Positions 35,018 to 45,013 of a DNA stretch of 64,000 nucleotides are shown here, one piece after another; position 1 is the first letter of the stretch, and each line of letters opens with the position of its first letter. Under the pieces are notes generated by a model. The model did not search any database. It saw only the letters and a program-made list of their open reading frames with translations, and was not told the origin of the DNA. Where the stretch lies: positions 115,322 to 179,321 of the forward strand of contig NZ_LMUD01000019.1 in the NCBI RefSeq assembly GCF_009766095.1, in the 5' to 3' direction. A program made the position numbers and the translations under genes. Source of the stretch: Granulicella sp. S190 (GTDB lineage: Bacteria; Acidobacteriota; Terriglobia; Terriglobales; Acidobacteriaceae).

Positions 35018-36271
35018 ATGAACCACCGATTGGCGGAAGCAGTAATCGAGACTTTCCAAACCGTAGATATGGAGAGCCACTCCGACCATCTCGCGACCTT
35101 TAGCTACAGTGCTTGGGTGGGGATCTACGATTGGCTCGATGCCAGTGGTCTTGCGCTCTATTTTTTAGAGCGGCTTCAGTCATTAGGAGCCGAAGACGTA
35201 ATTCCGCCAAGAGTGCTAGGTCGCCTAAAGCAGAACTATGCTGACAATCGAAAGAAGACGGATCGATTGTTTCAAGAGTTTATACAAATCAACAATGAAT
35301 TTAGAAAAGAGAACATATCGTACGTCAACATTAAGGGTTTCACCCTAATTCCGGACGCGTGCACAGATTTGGCATTACGTTACCAACTCGATCTCGACTT
35401 TTTCGTGGCCTTCGAGGATAGTCCTCTCTGTGACAGAGTATTAGAACGCCTGGGATATTTTCTGACGGGGTCTGGAGAAAGCGTTAAGGAATTCAAAACA
35501 GCAGGCGAAAATGTGCCTTCCATCAAGAGTCTCTATAAAGAAAAGGGACAGCAGTGCGTAGAAATTCATTTCGACAGGGCTGGAGGGAACGCGAAAGTTG
35601 CTCAAAAAAATGACCTCTCTAGACCGTCTGCACAGGTCTTTGAGGGGATAGCAGTCCCCACTCTATCGGATTGCGATCGATTCCTCCTACAAGCCCGTCA
35701 CCTCTTCAAGCATCTTAAAAGTGAATGGACACGTGCCTCATGGATGCTCGAGTTTGCCCACTTTATTAATTTCCATCGGAAGAATGAAACTCTCTGGCGT
35801 GAAGTAGAAGCTCAAATGGCGGTAGATGTTGAGATCAAGCTTGCGGTAGGAACGGCGACTCTGGCTTCGAAGCGTAGTTTCAGCATTGCCGAGTTGCCAC
35901 AAGTATTAAGCTTGGCGGTTCTTAGTCTCCCCTCTCAAGTGAGCATTTGGGTGGAGCTCTACAGTAGAAAAATAATTTACGCAAGATTTCCAGGCACAAA
36001 GCTTTATCTGCTACTTAGATGCGCATTAGCTGCTGATGAAACCGAATCATCTATCCATCAATTTAGACGTCTTCTTCCATTGCATCGTCCGGCAAGAGTA
36101 ACGATCGCAAATAAGCCTGTAAACATATTTGCGAGACTTAACCTGGTAAATGACGAGCTAGAGTATTTTTTTGTTCGCCTTAGATTCCATTTAGAACAGA
36201 GCTTCAATTATTTGATGGAGGCAATACGTTGGAAGAGAAGAATAGCCTCGGTACAGGACTTGCAGCTATGA
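35018..36271 (+). CDS. Nucleotidyltransferase-fold family protein (NTP_transf_5 type)
   Basis: 417 residues. The region SYVNIKGFTLIPDACTDLAL, then RYQLDLDFFVAFEDSPLCDR and VLERLGYF, matches the pattern of the uncharacterised nucleotidyltransferase family often found in exopolysaccharide and lasso-peptide-like cassettes beside HprK-related kinases. DLDFF may supply the metal-binding acids. VEIHFDRAGG follows at about 188. The ribosome site is weak. The gene leads from the cytochrome pair into the polysaccharide genes, so a link to polymer or modified-product synthesis is plausible but not shown. Confidence 0.65.
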   Translation: MNHRLAEAVIETFQTVDMESHSDHLATFSYSAWVGIYDWLDASGLALYFLERLQSLGAEDVIPPRVLGRLKQNYADNRKKTDRLFQEFIQINNEFRKENISYVNIKGFTLIPDACTDLALRYQLDLDFFVAFEDSPLCDRVLERLGYFLTGSGESVKEFKTAGENVPSIKSLYKEKGQQCVEIHFDRAGGNAKVAQKNDLSRPSAQVFEGIAVPTLSDCDRFLLQARHLFKHLKSEWTRASWMLEFAHFINFHRKNETLWREVEAQMAVDVEIKLAVGTATLASKRSFSIAELPQVLSLAVLSLPSQVSIWVELYSRKIIYARFPGTKLYLLLRCALAADETESSIHQFRRLLPLHRPARVTIANKPVNIFARLNLVNDELEYFFVRLRFHLEQSFNYLMEAIRWKRRIASVQDLQL

Positions 36272-36327
36272 ACTGAAGCATCCAAAGCCAATCTTGCTAG
36301 AAAGAATGTCCTTGAAAAAGATGGCCG

Positions 36328-36343
36328 TTCAATTCGAATTGAA
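36328..36343. promoter_or_regulatory. Perfect 16-bp palindrome upstream of the export gene
   Basis: TTCAATTCGAATTGAA is its own reverse complement. It lies 24 bases before the SLBB protein start, so it may be an operator of the exopolysaccharide genes. The regulator is unknown. Confidence 0.5.
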
Positions 36344-36366
36344 ATAGCCATAAAGGGTGTGAGATC

Positions 36367-39321
36367 TTGTTGAAAAAGTCCGACATATCAACTAACTCGG
36401 GAAAAATAAAGCGTCTCCTGACGCTTGCCCTGTGTTCTCTCTTTTTGTTGAAAAATGCAAACACTCAGCAGTTGCAGGTGCCAGCTCTACCTAGCGCTCT
36501 GCCGAGCGCTCCCACTTCTGCTTCCCCGAGTACCGTCAGCTCCAGTTCTCCAGCAGATGAAGATGCTGATCTTATAAAGATGGATAGCAACAGTGATACA
36601 CCAAAACAAAGTTCGAATGGTATTTTATCTGCCAGTCAGATTCTCAACATACTGCAGTCTCGGCCTGAGCTTATAGTCGATCTGAAACAGGTCATGGCTG
36701 ATTATTTGCAACAGCGGGGAACGTCCGTTCAAGTGGACTCGATCACAGATGACATGTTTTATAAGGGCGTCTCTTCAGATCCCGGTTTGCGGGGTGCAAT
36801 CAGTGTCTGGCTTAGAGCACGTGGCTATCTATCGGAGTCGGATTTGGAGAGCCAATCTTTGGATTCACAGTACTCTGTCAATACTGTTAGCGGTACAGCC
36901 AATCCTGATAGTGGACTAAATTCATTGAGTGCAGGCGGTGTATCGGATTTGCCCCCCCGCGATTCCAGCAGATCGCAGGGTGAACTGTCTAATGCGGATA
37001 AGAATCAAAATGCAAATTATTCATCCGCACGTGAGGACAGAAATCCCCACGCATCAGCAAAAGTCGACCGTAACAACGGGAGTACGACAGAGGTTGTTCA
37101 CGAAACAACCCCCTATAATTTGCAGTCACTCAGAGATCTTTACTCGCAAATTCCTGAGCAAACCTCCAAATTGAGACGCTTTGGCTCGGATGTCTTCTTG
37201 GAGCGTGGATTGACTACCAAACAGATGCCACTCGATCTTCCGATTGGTCCAGATTATGTTTTAGGCCCCGGAGATGGGCTGATTATTAGCCTCTGGGGAG
37301 GAATATCACAAAGCTTTACACGAACGATCGATCATGAAGGACAGATTATTCTACCCGAAGCGGGAGCGATTGTTGTAGCGGGATTGCCGCTTGGCCGGGC
37401 ACAGGAACTAGTTCAACAAGAGCTCAGTAAACAATATAGAAACGCCAAAATAGCAATAACCATTGGGCGGTTGCGTACTGTTCGAGTCTATGTAGTTGGA
37501 GATGTACAGCGACCTGGAGCTTACGATATTAGCTCTTTATCGACACCTCTGAACGCACTCTACGCTGCTGGAGGACCAAGCAGCGTTGGTTCATTACGCA
37601 AAATTCAACACTACCGCGGAAAAAATCTTATCCGTGAAGTAGATCTGTATGAGTTTTTACTACACGGCGTACATTCTGATGTGGAGAGGCTTGAAGCTGG
37701 AGACACAATTCTAGTACCGCCATCTGGGGTACAAGTTGCTGTCTCAGGGATGGTCAGACGCCCAGCCATCTATGAATTAAAGGGTGAAACTAGACTATAT
37801 GACGTACTCGAGGATGCTGGTGGACTTCTCGCATCCGCAGCATTGACTCGCACCACAATTGATCGAATCGACCCGCAGGGGCACCGGTCTACTATCAGTC
37901 TTAACTTACCAGAGGAGAGCACAAAGGAGTCCTCACAGGCGGTACTCGAAAAGTTTACTGTTCAAGATGGTGACCGCATCCATATCGTTCCCATATTGCC
38001 CTACAGCGAGAAAGTGATCTACGTTGAAGGGCATGTGGTAAGGCCCGGAAGGGTTCCTTACCGGGACGAGATGAAGTTGAATAGTGTCCTCCGCTCCTAT
38101 CAGGACCTCCTGCCAGAACCCGCTGAACGCGGTGAGATTATTCGTCTCATGGCTCCTGATTTACGCGCGGAAGCAATTTCTTTCAACGTATCAGAAGTTC
38201 TGACGGGCTCTGAGGAGATTCTGCTGAAGCCTTTTGACACAATTCGTATTTCAGGCCGCTACGAAGCAGATGCGCCCAAGGTGCAGGTACATGGAGAAGT
38301 GCTTCATCCCGGAGATTACCCTCTCTCCCAGGGGATGACCGCAGCACAACTTGTGCGTATGGCTGGTGGTTTCAAACGAAGTGCATTACTTGATGACGCT
38401 GACTTGGCGAGCTATGAAATAAAAGATGGTAGGAAAGTAGTAGGTGAGAGAGGTACTGTTCGAATAGGAGCGGCAGTCAATGCTTCAGATCCCTCTGCAG
38501 ATGTATTACTAAAGGCAGGAGATGTACTAACCATTCACCAAATATCAGGCTGGGGTGATATTGGATCTTCAGTAAACTTGAAAGGCGACCTGACTTATCC
38601 AGGATCTTATGGCATCCAAGATGGAGAACGACTAAGTTCGGTTTTGAGACGTGCTGGCGGCTTTCGCTCAACAGCCTATCCTGCGGGAGCTGTATTGATT
38701 CGCATGCAGGTGAAAGAGTTAGAAGATAAAAGCCGAAATGAACTAATCCACCAGATCGAAACTACTTCTGCTGGTGCAAGATTAGCTCCAAGCTTGTCGG
38801 CTCAAGATGATGCTGCAACATTGCAGCTACTTGTCCAGCAGCAAAAAGAAGTGGTTGCGAGGTTACGCGACCAACCCGCAATAGGACGACTGGTAATAAA
38901 GATCAGTGCTGATATTGCCAGTTGGGAGGGTACGCCAGCAGATATAGAACTACGAAATGGAGATGTTCTGACCATACCGAAGAGACCGGGATTCATTCTC
39001 GTGAGCGGCCAGGTTTATAACGCATCCGCAATTACCTTTATTCCCGGGAAAACCGCTGGATGGTATTTGCAGCGTGCGGGGGGAAGTACAGAGGGTGGTA
39101 ACAGAAAAGAAATCCTCGTTATTCGCGCGAATGGCTTGGTGGTTGGCCGAAGATCGAATAACTGGCATGAACCTAAAGTCCTCGATAGCAAACTTGATCC
39201 AGGCGATGTTGTCGTCGTTCCTCAGAAGGTCTTTGGAGGTTCGGCGGTATTGAGAAATCTATTCGCTTCGGCCCAGGTTTTCTCCTCCGTTGGATTTGCA
39301 GCTGCACTAGCTTTGCACTAA
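36367..39321 (+). CDS. Polysaccharide export protein, Wza-like, with multiple SLBB domains
   Basis: 984-residue outer-membrane/periplasmic export protein. The start is TTG (TTG TTG AAA AAG). After an N-terminal signal (LLTLALCSLFLLKNA) comes a Ser/Pro/Asn-rich stretch to about 230, then a Poly_export domain (YVLGPGDGLIISLWGG ... IILPEAGAIVVAGLPLGRAQ), then a series of SLBB-type repeats (RVYVVGDVQRPGAYDI, VAVSGMVRRPAIYEL, VIYVEGHVVRPGRVPY, VQVHGEVLHPGDYPL, VNLKGDLTYPGSYGI, FILVSGQVYNASAITF). This is far longer than E. coli Wza, as in large SLBB proteins of other phyla. It would form the outer-membrane exit channel for the polymer made by the genes that follow. Confidence 0.88.
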   Translation: MLKKSDISTNSGKIKRLLTLALCSLFLLKNANTQQLQVPALPSALPSAPTSASPSTVSSSSPADEDADLIKMDSNSDTPKQSSNGILSASQILNILQSRPELIVDLKQVMADYLQQRGTSVQVDSITDDMFYKGVSSDPGLRGAISVWLRARGYLSESDLESQSLDSQYSVNTVSGTANPDSGLNSLSAGGVSDLPPRDSSRSQGELSNADKNQNANYSSAREDRNPHASAKVDRNNGSTTEVVHETTPYNLQSLRDLYSQIPEQTSKLRRFGSDVFLERGLTTKQMPLDLPIGPDYVLGPGDGLIISLWGGISQSFTRTIDHEGQIILPEAGAIVVAGLPLGRAQELVQQELSKQYRNAKIAITIGRLRTVRVYVVGDVQRPGAYDISSLSTPLNALYAAGGPSSVGSLRKIQHYRGKNLIREVDLYEFLLHGVHSDVERLEAGDTILVPPSGVQVAVSGMVRRPAIYELKGETRLYDVLEDAGGLLASAALTRTTIDRIDPQGHRSTISLNLPEESTKESSQAVLEKFTVQDGDRIHIVPILPYSEKVIYVEGHVVRPGRVPYRDEMKLNSVLRSYQDLLPEPAERGEIIRLMAPDLRAEAISFNVSEVLTGSEEILLKPFDTIRISGRYEADAPKVQVHGEVLHPGDYPLSQGMTAAQLVRMAGGFKRSALLDDADLASYEIKDGRKVVGERGTVRIGAAVNASDPSADVLLKAGDVLTIHQISGWGDIGSSVNLKGDLTYPGSYGIQDGERLSSVLRRAGGFRSTAYPAGAVLIRMQVKELEDKSRNELIHQIETTSAGARLAPSLSAQDDAATLQLLVQQQKEVVARLRDQPAIGRLVIKISADIASWEGTPADIELRNGDVLTIPKRPGFILVSGQVYNASAITFIPGKTAGWYLQRAGGSTEGGNRKEILVIRANGLVVGRRSNNWHEPKVLDSKLDPGDVVVVPQKVFGGSAVLRNLFASAQVFSSVGFAAALALH

Positions 39322-39412
39322 AAGTGCTACATGATTGTTAAAAAGTAAAAGCTATCGCAAATTACATAATTTAAGAATATTTTATTTAGGCTTACAACTT
39401 CAAAGCAGTTAG

Positions 39413-40708
39413 GTGTTAACCGTGACAACAGAGATACTTAATCCGCCATCTCCTATTTCATTACGCGATGGCAGTAGTCACAGCAATGTTGCGTCACAAG
39501 AGTCAAATTGGGTAACAAACGCCGCTTTGTTCTGGGAGAATCGGCGCGTTTTTTTACGTGTTTGCGTCACCATATTTTTACTAAGTATCGCTTTTGTTCT
39601 TCTTCTCCCTAAAGAATATGAGTCAACTACCCGTATTATGCCTCCGGAGCAAGGCGGCAATGGAGCTGCTTTGCTTGCTGCTCTGGTTGGAAAGGGAGGC
39701 GGTGGCGGCTTATCTGGGCTTGCAAGCAGCCTCTTGGGGACAAAAAACAGTGGAGCCCTATTCATTGCGCTAATGCATAGTGGAACTATTTCTGGTCATC
39801 TCATAGATCGGTTTGGTTTACAACAGGTCTATCACACAAGTTATCGGGATAGCACTGCGAAACGGTTGGCACACCTAACTAAAATTACGGAAGATACTAA
39901 GAGCGGAATTATCACGGTTGTTGTAACTGATAATAACCGTGAGCGTGCGCGTGATTTAGCTCAAGGTTACCTCGATGAATTGAACAAATTGGTTTCTCGA
40001 GTAAATACGTCGTCAGCCCGACGCGAGCGGGAGTTTATCGAAGAGCGGCTGAAAACAGTTCAGGCTGAACTACAGCAAGCTCAGATGGAACTTAGCGATT
40101 TCTCAAGCAAGAATATGACGATTGATATCAAGGAGCAGACAAAGGCAACTGTTGAAGAAGATGCAAAACTTGAAGGACAACTCATTGCAGGCGAATCTGA
40201 GCTTGACTCGCTACGTGAAATTTATGGCAACCAAAACGTGAGGGTTCGAGCATCGGAAGCAAGAAACATGGTGTTACAACGCGAGTTACAGCGAGCCACA
40301 GGTCAAGATACTAAAGCTCTTGGTATTACAGATGGAGATAGTACCCGTCCCTATCCTGCTCTAAAACAACTGCCTCAATTAGGCGTTCGTTGGGCAAATC
40401 TTTATAGGACTGTTCGAATTCATGAGACGGTCTTTGACCTGCTCTCCGAAGAATATGAGATGGCTCGAATCGAAGAAGCTAAATCGATTCCGACCGTAGG
40501 AGTTGTCGATTTCCCTGGGCTTCCGGAACGGAAATCCGGACCTCATCGAATCTTGATAATTTTAGCTTCGACAACTCTATCCGCTGTATTTACGGCTCTT
40601 TTTCTTATGGCAAAACGTTCCTGGTATTCCATGAATGAGGCGGATCCTTGCCGTGCTCTGGTACTCAACATTACAACAACAATTCGGCAATATGGAGACC
40701 GGAGATAA
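39413..40708 (+). CDS. Wzz/GumC-type chain-length / capsule polymer protein
   Basis: 431-residue inner-membrane polysaccharide co-polymerase. A first transmembrane segment (VFLRVCVTIFLLSIAFVLLL) is followed by the Wzz domain (KEYESTTRIMPPEQGG), a Gly-rich stretch, long coiled-coil helices (SARREREFIEERLKTVQAEL ... MELSDFSSKN), and a second transmembrane segment near the end (ILIILASTTLSAVFTALFLM). No tyrosine-kinase domain is present. The frame opens with GTG at 39413; another GTG at 39422 is possible. It works with the SLBB protein encoded immediately upstream. Confidence 0.85.
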   Translation: MLTVTTEILNPPSPISLRDGSSHSNVASQESNWVTNAALFWENRRVFLRVCVTIFLLSIAFVLLLPKEYESTTRIMPPEQGGNGAALLAALVGKGGGGGLSGLASSLLGTKNSGALFIALMHSGTISGHLIDRFGLQQVYHTSYRDSTAKRLAHLTKITEDTKSGIITVVVTDNNRERARDLAQGYLDELNKLVSRVNTSSARREREFIEERLKTVQAELQQAQMELSDFSSKNMTIDIKEQTKATVEEDAKLEGQLIAGESELDSLREIYGNQNVRVRASEARNMVLQRELQRATGQDTKALGITDGDSTRPYPALKQLPQLGVRWANLYRTVRIHETVFDLLSEEYEMARIEEAKSIPTVGVVDFPGLPERKSGPHRILIILASTTLSAVFTALFLMAKRSWYSMNEADPCRALVLNITTTIRQYGDRR

Positions 40709-40713
40709 GCCTG

Positions 40714-41607
40714 ATGCTTATTCTGCCTATAAGAATTTCTGTGAAAAGTCCACTTTCAATATCGATTATTACGCCGTCGTTTAACCAGGCAAGCTTCATC
40801 GAGCAGGCTATCGACAGTGTATGTGAGCAGAACTATCCGAACTGCGAGCATCTTGTTTACGATGGATTGTCCACTGACGAGACTGTTGAGTTACTAAAGA
40901 AGATGCCAGGATGCAAAAATCAAACCAAACTAATATGGGTTTCCGAGAAAGACAATGGACAAAGTGAAGCTTTAAACAAAGGATTTCGACACGCGCAAGG
41001 AGAAATCATCGGATGGCTTAATTCGGATGACAAATATCGACCGGGTGCTTTCGATGCCGTAGCGCAATTTTTTAAGGAAAATCCAGACACAGATATTTTA
41101 TATGGTGATTACCGCTTGGTAGATGAATCAGGTAGATTGATTAGAGTTCGTCGCGAGACGGACTTCAGCATGTTTGTTCTTTTTTACCATCGCGTCTTAT
41201 ATATCCCAACTACTACAACATTCTTTCGACGGCAAGTGTTTGAGGACGGAAACTGGCTTAGAGAGGATCTTAAGTACGCTATGGACTTAGAGTTTTTTAT
41301 TCGTTTAGCTATAGGCGGCTATCGGTTCAAGCATATTTCTAGAGTTCTTGCGGACTTCAGACTGCAGCCAAATAGTAAGACATGCAGTTTTCCCCAGATC
41401 ATGCAGCTCGAGCATCGGGAGGTAGTTCTATCTTCCGTCCCCTTACTTTTTAACCTTCGACCTAGACTTCTCAAGCAAGCTGCGCTTTTAGTACTGCGAC
41501 AGATAGCTGGCCTCAGGCGCTATAGCGAGAAAGCTCTCCGTGGTTACTACTTTAGGAAACTGGTTCCAGCATTTTCATATAAAAATTCAGCTAAGAAATT
41601 ACCATGA
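40714..41607 (+). CDS. Glycosyltransferase family 2
   Basis: 297-residue GT-A transferase. The start is ATG 40714 because GGAG lies 9 bases upstream; a longer frame overlapping the previous gene is not credible. Sequence IITPSFNQASFIEQAIDSVC, then HLVYDGLSTDETVELL, then NKGFRHAQGEIIGWLNSDDKY places it in family 2 with the DD-type metal motif near 105. It would add a sugar to a lipid-linked repeat unit. AT content is visibly higher than in flanking regions. The stop overlaps the next gene. Confidence 0.85.
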   Translation: MLILPIRISVKSPLSISIITPSFNQASFIEQAIDSVCEQNYPNCEHLVYDGLSTDETVELLKKMPGCKNQTKLIWVSEKDNGQSEALNKGFRHAQGEIIGWLNSDDKYRPGAFDAVAQFFKENPDTDILYGDYRLVDESGRLIRVRRETDFSMFVLFYHRVLYIPTTTTFFRRQVFEDGNWLREDLKYAMDLEFFIRLAIGGYRFKHISRVLADFRLQPNSKTCSFPQIMQLEHREVVLSSVPLLFNLRPRLLKQAALLVLRQIAGLRRYSEKALRGYYFRKLVPAFSYKNSAKKLP

Positions 41608-42836
41608 ACCTTCTAATCACGGCAGTCTCATCATCGCGCGGCCCGTCGGGTATCTGCAGACATGCGTATAGTCTTGTCTGTTGCGCGATCGCCAGGCCAG
41701 AGATCTCTCGGATTACCCTTGTCATAGGCGAATGGCAAGAGTCATATTTCAGGCATTCGTTCCGTCTTGAAAGCGAGAAGCTTGATTTTGTAATAATCAA
41801 TATCTCTAATGATGCGGCAGCTCGAAATCTTTGGTACCTACGAGACTTGCCTAAACTGGCTCGCTATTTATGTTCAGATCTAATACACTTATCATTTCCT
41901 GTGCCTATTAGAAAAAATAAATTTAATTGTCCTGTTGTAGTGTCGCTGCACGATTTATATCCATATGATGAACCTGATAATTTTGGATATCCTAAAGTTT
42001 TTTTAAATAGAATTATCTTAAAGAAATGTCTAGAAGAGGTTGATCTTGTTGCATGCGTCTCACAAACTACTCTACAAAGGCTGAAAGTAAGGTTTCCTAA
42101 AGCTGCAAACAAAAAAGGAATAGTTGTTCATAACTGCGTAAATATCAGCGCTCAAGATTTACGATCCTCAATCGTGGCTGACGTTCCTTTCTTTCTCATA
42201 GTGGCACAACATCGTGCCAATAAGAATATTCCGATGGCCCTCCGTGCTTTTGGAAAGCTTCTAAGAACAGGTAAAATTGATAAGCGAACGTTATTGCTTT
42301 TGTTGGGAAACCATGGTCCAGAAACTGCCATGATCAGAGCGGTTATCCACCAAGAAGGTCTAGAGGCAAGCGTAAATCTAATTGATGGCGTCAGCGATGA
42401 AGAGTTGAGGTGGCTTTATAAAAACTGTCAAGTGTTGTTGGCTCCATCTTTTATGGAGGGTTTTGGTCTTCCAGTGGTTGAAGGCCTGCTTTGTGGAAGC
42501 CGCGTTGTATGTTCCGACATTCCTTCTTTCCGTGAGATTGGGGGCGAGAGCTGTCACTACTTCGATGTTCTTTCCGCAAAAGGGATTTCTGTACTTGCAG
42601 AAGCAATTTGTGATGCATTGGCATCACCGTTCAAGCCTGTAGAAGATCTGGACCGATTTTCTCTAATGGCGATATCTGAAAGCCTCATGGCTGTTTACAA
42701 CACGCTTCATGAGAGGGAGGGCAGAGCCCAGAAAACAAGAAAGGAAGCTGCGGTGCATTGTTCCAAGGCCGGAAGCGGATTATATGCAAGTACCCGAGCA
42801 ATCGACATACAGAGTTCCTCCCCACTTGATCCTTAG
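41604..42836 (+). CDS. Glycosyltransferase family 4
   Basis: 410-residue GT-B transferase that begins at ATG overlapping the previous stop (ATGA). The C-terminal nucleotide-sugar half has ILVAQHRANKNIP-type strand (FFLIVAQHRANKNIPMALRA), LLAPSFMEGFGLPVVEGLLC with the E-x7-E motif, and VVCSDIPSFREIGGESCHYF. The N-terminal acceptor half contains VVSLHDLYPYDEPDNFGYPK. It is one of the most AT-rich genes of the window; one 60-base line at 41941 has 20 G+C. Expected to extend an exopolysaccharide repeat unit. Confidence 0.85.
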   Translation: MNLLITAVSSSRGPSGICRHAYSLVCCAIARPEISRITLVIGEWQESYFRHSFRLESEKLDFVIINISNDAAARNLWYLRDLPKLARYLCSDLIHLSFPVPIRKNKFNCPVVVSLHDLYPYDEPDNFGYPKVFLNRIILKKCLEEVDLVACVSQTTLQRLKVRFPKAANKKGIVVHNCVNISAQDLRSSIVADVPFFLIVAQHRANKNIPMALRAFGKLLRTGKIDKRTLLLLLGNHGPETAMIRAVIHQEGLEASVNLIDGVSDEELRWLYKNCQVLLAPSFMEGFGLPVVEGLLCGSRVVCSDIPSFREIGGESCHYFDVLSAKGISVLAEAICDALASPFKPVEDLDRFSLMAISESLMAVYNTLHEREGRAQKTRKEAAVHCSKAGSGLYASTRAIDIQSSSPLDP

Positions 42837-45013
42837 TGTTTCCGTTCGTTAGCTGTTACAACGCATTGTCGTCGCGTGAGACTATGGAACAAATTGTTGA
42901 AGACTCCGCTCTCTGTTCAAGAGGCACTAGATCACGTTGGATTCATGCCATAGAATGGATACTGCTTGGGGTGCTGACGGCATATCTTTGTGTCCACACA
43001 TTACCTGCAGCGTCACGAGTTCTGAACACCGATTTCCCCAATTATTATCTGACTGCACGTCTTGCCAGAGAGAAGAGTGCTACCTCCCGAATCTATGAAT
43101 GGGTCTGGCTCCAACGTCAAAAAGATCATCGAGGTATCGATCAGCGCATTGTTGGGCTGATCCCCATAACACCATTTTCGACTCTGGCTACGTGGCCTAT
43201 TGCGCGCCTTCGACCTTTAGCAGCAAAACGTCTATGGCTAGCATTTAACCTTGTGTTGGTTGTAGCTACAGCATTATTAATCCAACGGCTTACTCAATTG
43301 CCATGGAGGCAAGTCCTTCTGGTATTCGTGTTGAGCATGCCGCTTAACAAGAACTTTCTCTTTGGACAGTATTATTTATTGCTCTTGTTTTTCCTGGCAC
43401 TCGCGTGTTGGTGTTATGTCCGAGAAAAGCGATTGCTATCTGGCCTTCTTATTGGGTTGAGTTTCGGACTGAAACTCTTCCCAATAGTCTATCTGGCATA
43501 TTTCTTGCGTAGGAAGGATTTCAAGGCATTCTTTGGTGGAGTTGTCGGAAGCTCCTTAGCGGTGTTGATATCAATTGCAGTCTTTGGTGAACAGGTAAAC
43601 AAGGTTCTTCTGGCTCAAGTGCTACCGTGGTCATTGCGTGGCGAAGGTATGAATCCCTATGATCCGTCGACCGCTTCCATCGCGACGTTATTGCATAGAT
43701 CATTTATTTACGAGCCTCAGTGGAATCCTCACCCAACTGTTCATGCAGCCTGGGCATTTGCAATATTATTACCGCTAATGCAAACCGTTCTGTTTGCGCC
43801 AGCAATTCTCCTTGTGGATCCGAAAGGCACCACTTCTCAACGAACTAAACTGGAGTGGTCGGCAATATTGCTGGCAAGCCTGGCAATCTCTACTCTGCCA
43901 GCTGGTTATCATTTCACTCTTTTAATTCTTCCCGTGTGCCTTATATGGGAGGTTCTTCAAGAGCGAAGGAGCTCTTTGATAGCCCCGACATCCCTCCTTC
44001 TCCTATTTGCAGCTATCGGCTATCCCGGCTGGAAGGATGTCGGGACAGCCTCACACTTCGTAGTCTTCAGCGTTCCCCGACTGTATCTCGTAGTAGCACT
44101 CACCTGCTTCAGTTATAGGATGCTGACTATAACTCGGCTCAAAAATCAATGCATCCGATCGAGACAACTATGGGTAGGTGCTTTCGTTTTGATGACTGCC
44201 TTTGCCATCCTCATGGCGCTACGTCATCAAAAAGGCTTATATGAAGACTACAGATACAGGCTTCCAACCTCTAACGCAATGTTGCAGACGGACAATGCTG
44301 TAACACAAGGAGATACAATTCTTTCCACTGCGATGTTGTTTGATGGATACCATACAGCTATCCAGGATGGCACAAACATTCAGTTCGAGCATCATGCCAT
44401 GGATGAACTTGCCGTCACAGCGAACACTAAGGAAAGATGGAGAGAAGAGACGGGGCGTGAATCCACCATTGTGTCTAGTCTTCCAAGCAGGGAAGTCATT
44501 CACAATGCTGAAGCTCCTGTAGCGTCCTATGACGGCAGATGGCTAGCGTATCTGCGCGAGGAGCATGGTTACGGCCAAATCTGGCTTCGCACTTTGGAAC
44601 GTTCGGCTGATGGTGACAAACTTCTCACTCCCGTAGATATGGACGTCTTCGAGATGACATTTCTACCGAATGGCTCCCTCATCTTTTCCGCACAGTTGAA
44701 TGATTCTCCTCCGCGACTCTTCATCGTTGATCAAATGGGTATAACGAGATCACTTGGCCAGGAAGAGGTACGCTACCCAGCGGTATCGCCCGACGGACAT
44801 TGGCTCGCGTTCGATCTGCTTCAGGGTGGGAACTGGCACCTCTGGCTTCGTGACCTGCGGAGCGGCCAAACAAACAGGCTCACAGACGCGGACTGTAATA
44901 ATGTCGAACCTAGTTGGGTGCCCGACTCGAGCGCTCTGATCTATGGCAGCGATTGCGGCCGGTCTTTATGGTTCACAGTTCTTTGTCGACGTACTATTCA
45001 GGTTCTGCGTTGA
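42836..45013 (+). CDS. GT87-like (DUF2029) membrane glycosyltransferase fused to a TolB/PD40 beta-propeller
   Basis: 725-residue membrane protein. The N-terminal 460 residues have about ten hydrophobic segments and resemble polyprenol-phosphate mannosyltransferase-like GT87 proteins (LLSGLLIGLSFGLKLFPIVY, then FFGGVVGSSLAVLISIAVFG). After about residue 560 the chain changes to soluble repeats typical of TolB-like propellers (VASYDGRWLAYLREEHGYGQ, then AVSPDGHWLAFDLLQGGNWH, then SWVPDSSALIYGSDCGRSL). The propeller would face the periplasm. The start may be GTG 42836 or the ATG at 42884. The pairing of these domains is unusual; substrate specificity cannot be read. Confidence 0.75.
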   Translation: MFPFVSCYNALSSRETMEQIVEDSALCSRGTRSRWIHAIEWILLGVLTAYLCVHTLPAASRVLNTDFPNYYLTARLAREKSATSRIYEWVWLQRQKDHRGIDQRIVGLIPITPFSTLATWPIARLRPLAAKRLWLAFNLVLVVATALLIQRLTQLPWRQVLLVFVLSMPLNKNFLFGQYYLLLLFFLALACWCYVREKRLLSGLLIGLSFGLKLFPIVYLAYFLRRKDFKAFFGGVVGSSLAVLISIAVFGEQVNKVLLAQVLPWSLRGEGMNPYDPSTASIATLLHRSFIYEPQWNPHPTVHAAWAFAILLPLMQTVLFAPAILLVDPKGTTSQRTKLEWSAILLASLAISTLPAGYHFTLLILPVCLIWEVLQERRSSLIAPTSLLLLFAAIGYPGWKDVGTASHFVVFSVPRLYLVVALTCFSYRMLTITRLKNQCIRSRQLWVGAFVLMTAFAILMALRHQKGLYEDYRYRLPTSNAMLQTDNAVTQGDTILSTAMLFDGYHTAIQDGTNIQFEHHAMDELAVTANTKERWREETGRESTIVSSLPSREVIHNAEAPVASYDGRWLAYLREEHGYGQIWLRTLERSADGDKLLTPVDMDVFEMTFLPNGSLIFSAQLNDSPPRLFIVDQMGITRSLGQEEVRYPAVSPDGHWLAFDLLQGGNWHLWLRDLRSGQTNRLTDADCNNVEPSWVPDSSALIYGSDCGRSLWFTVLCRRTIQVLR

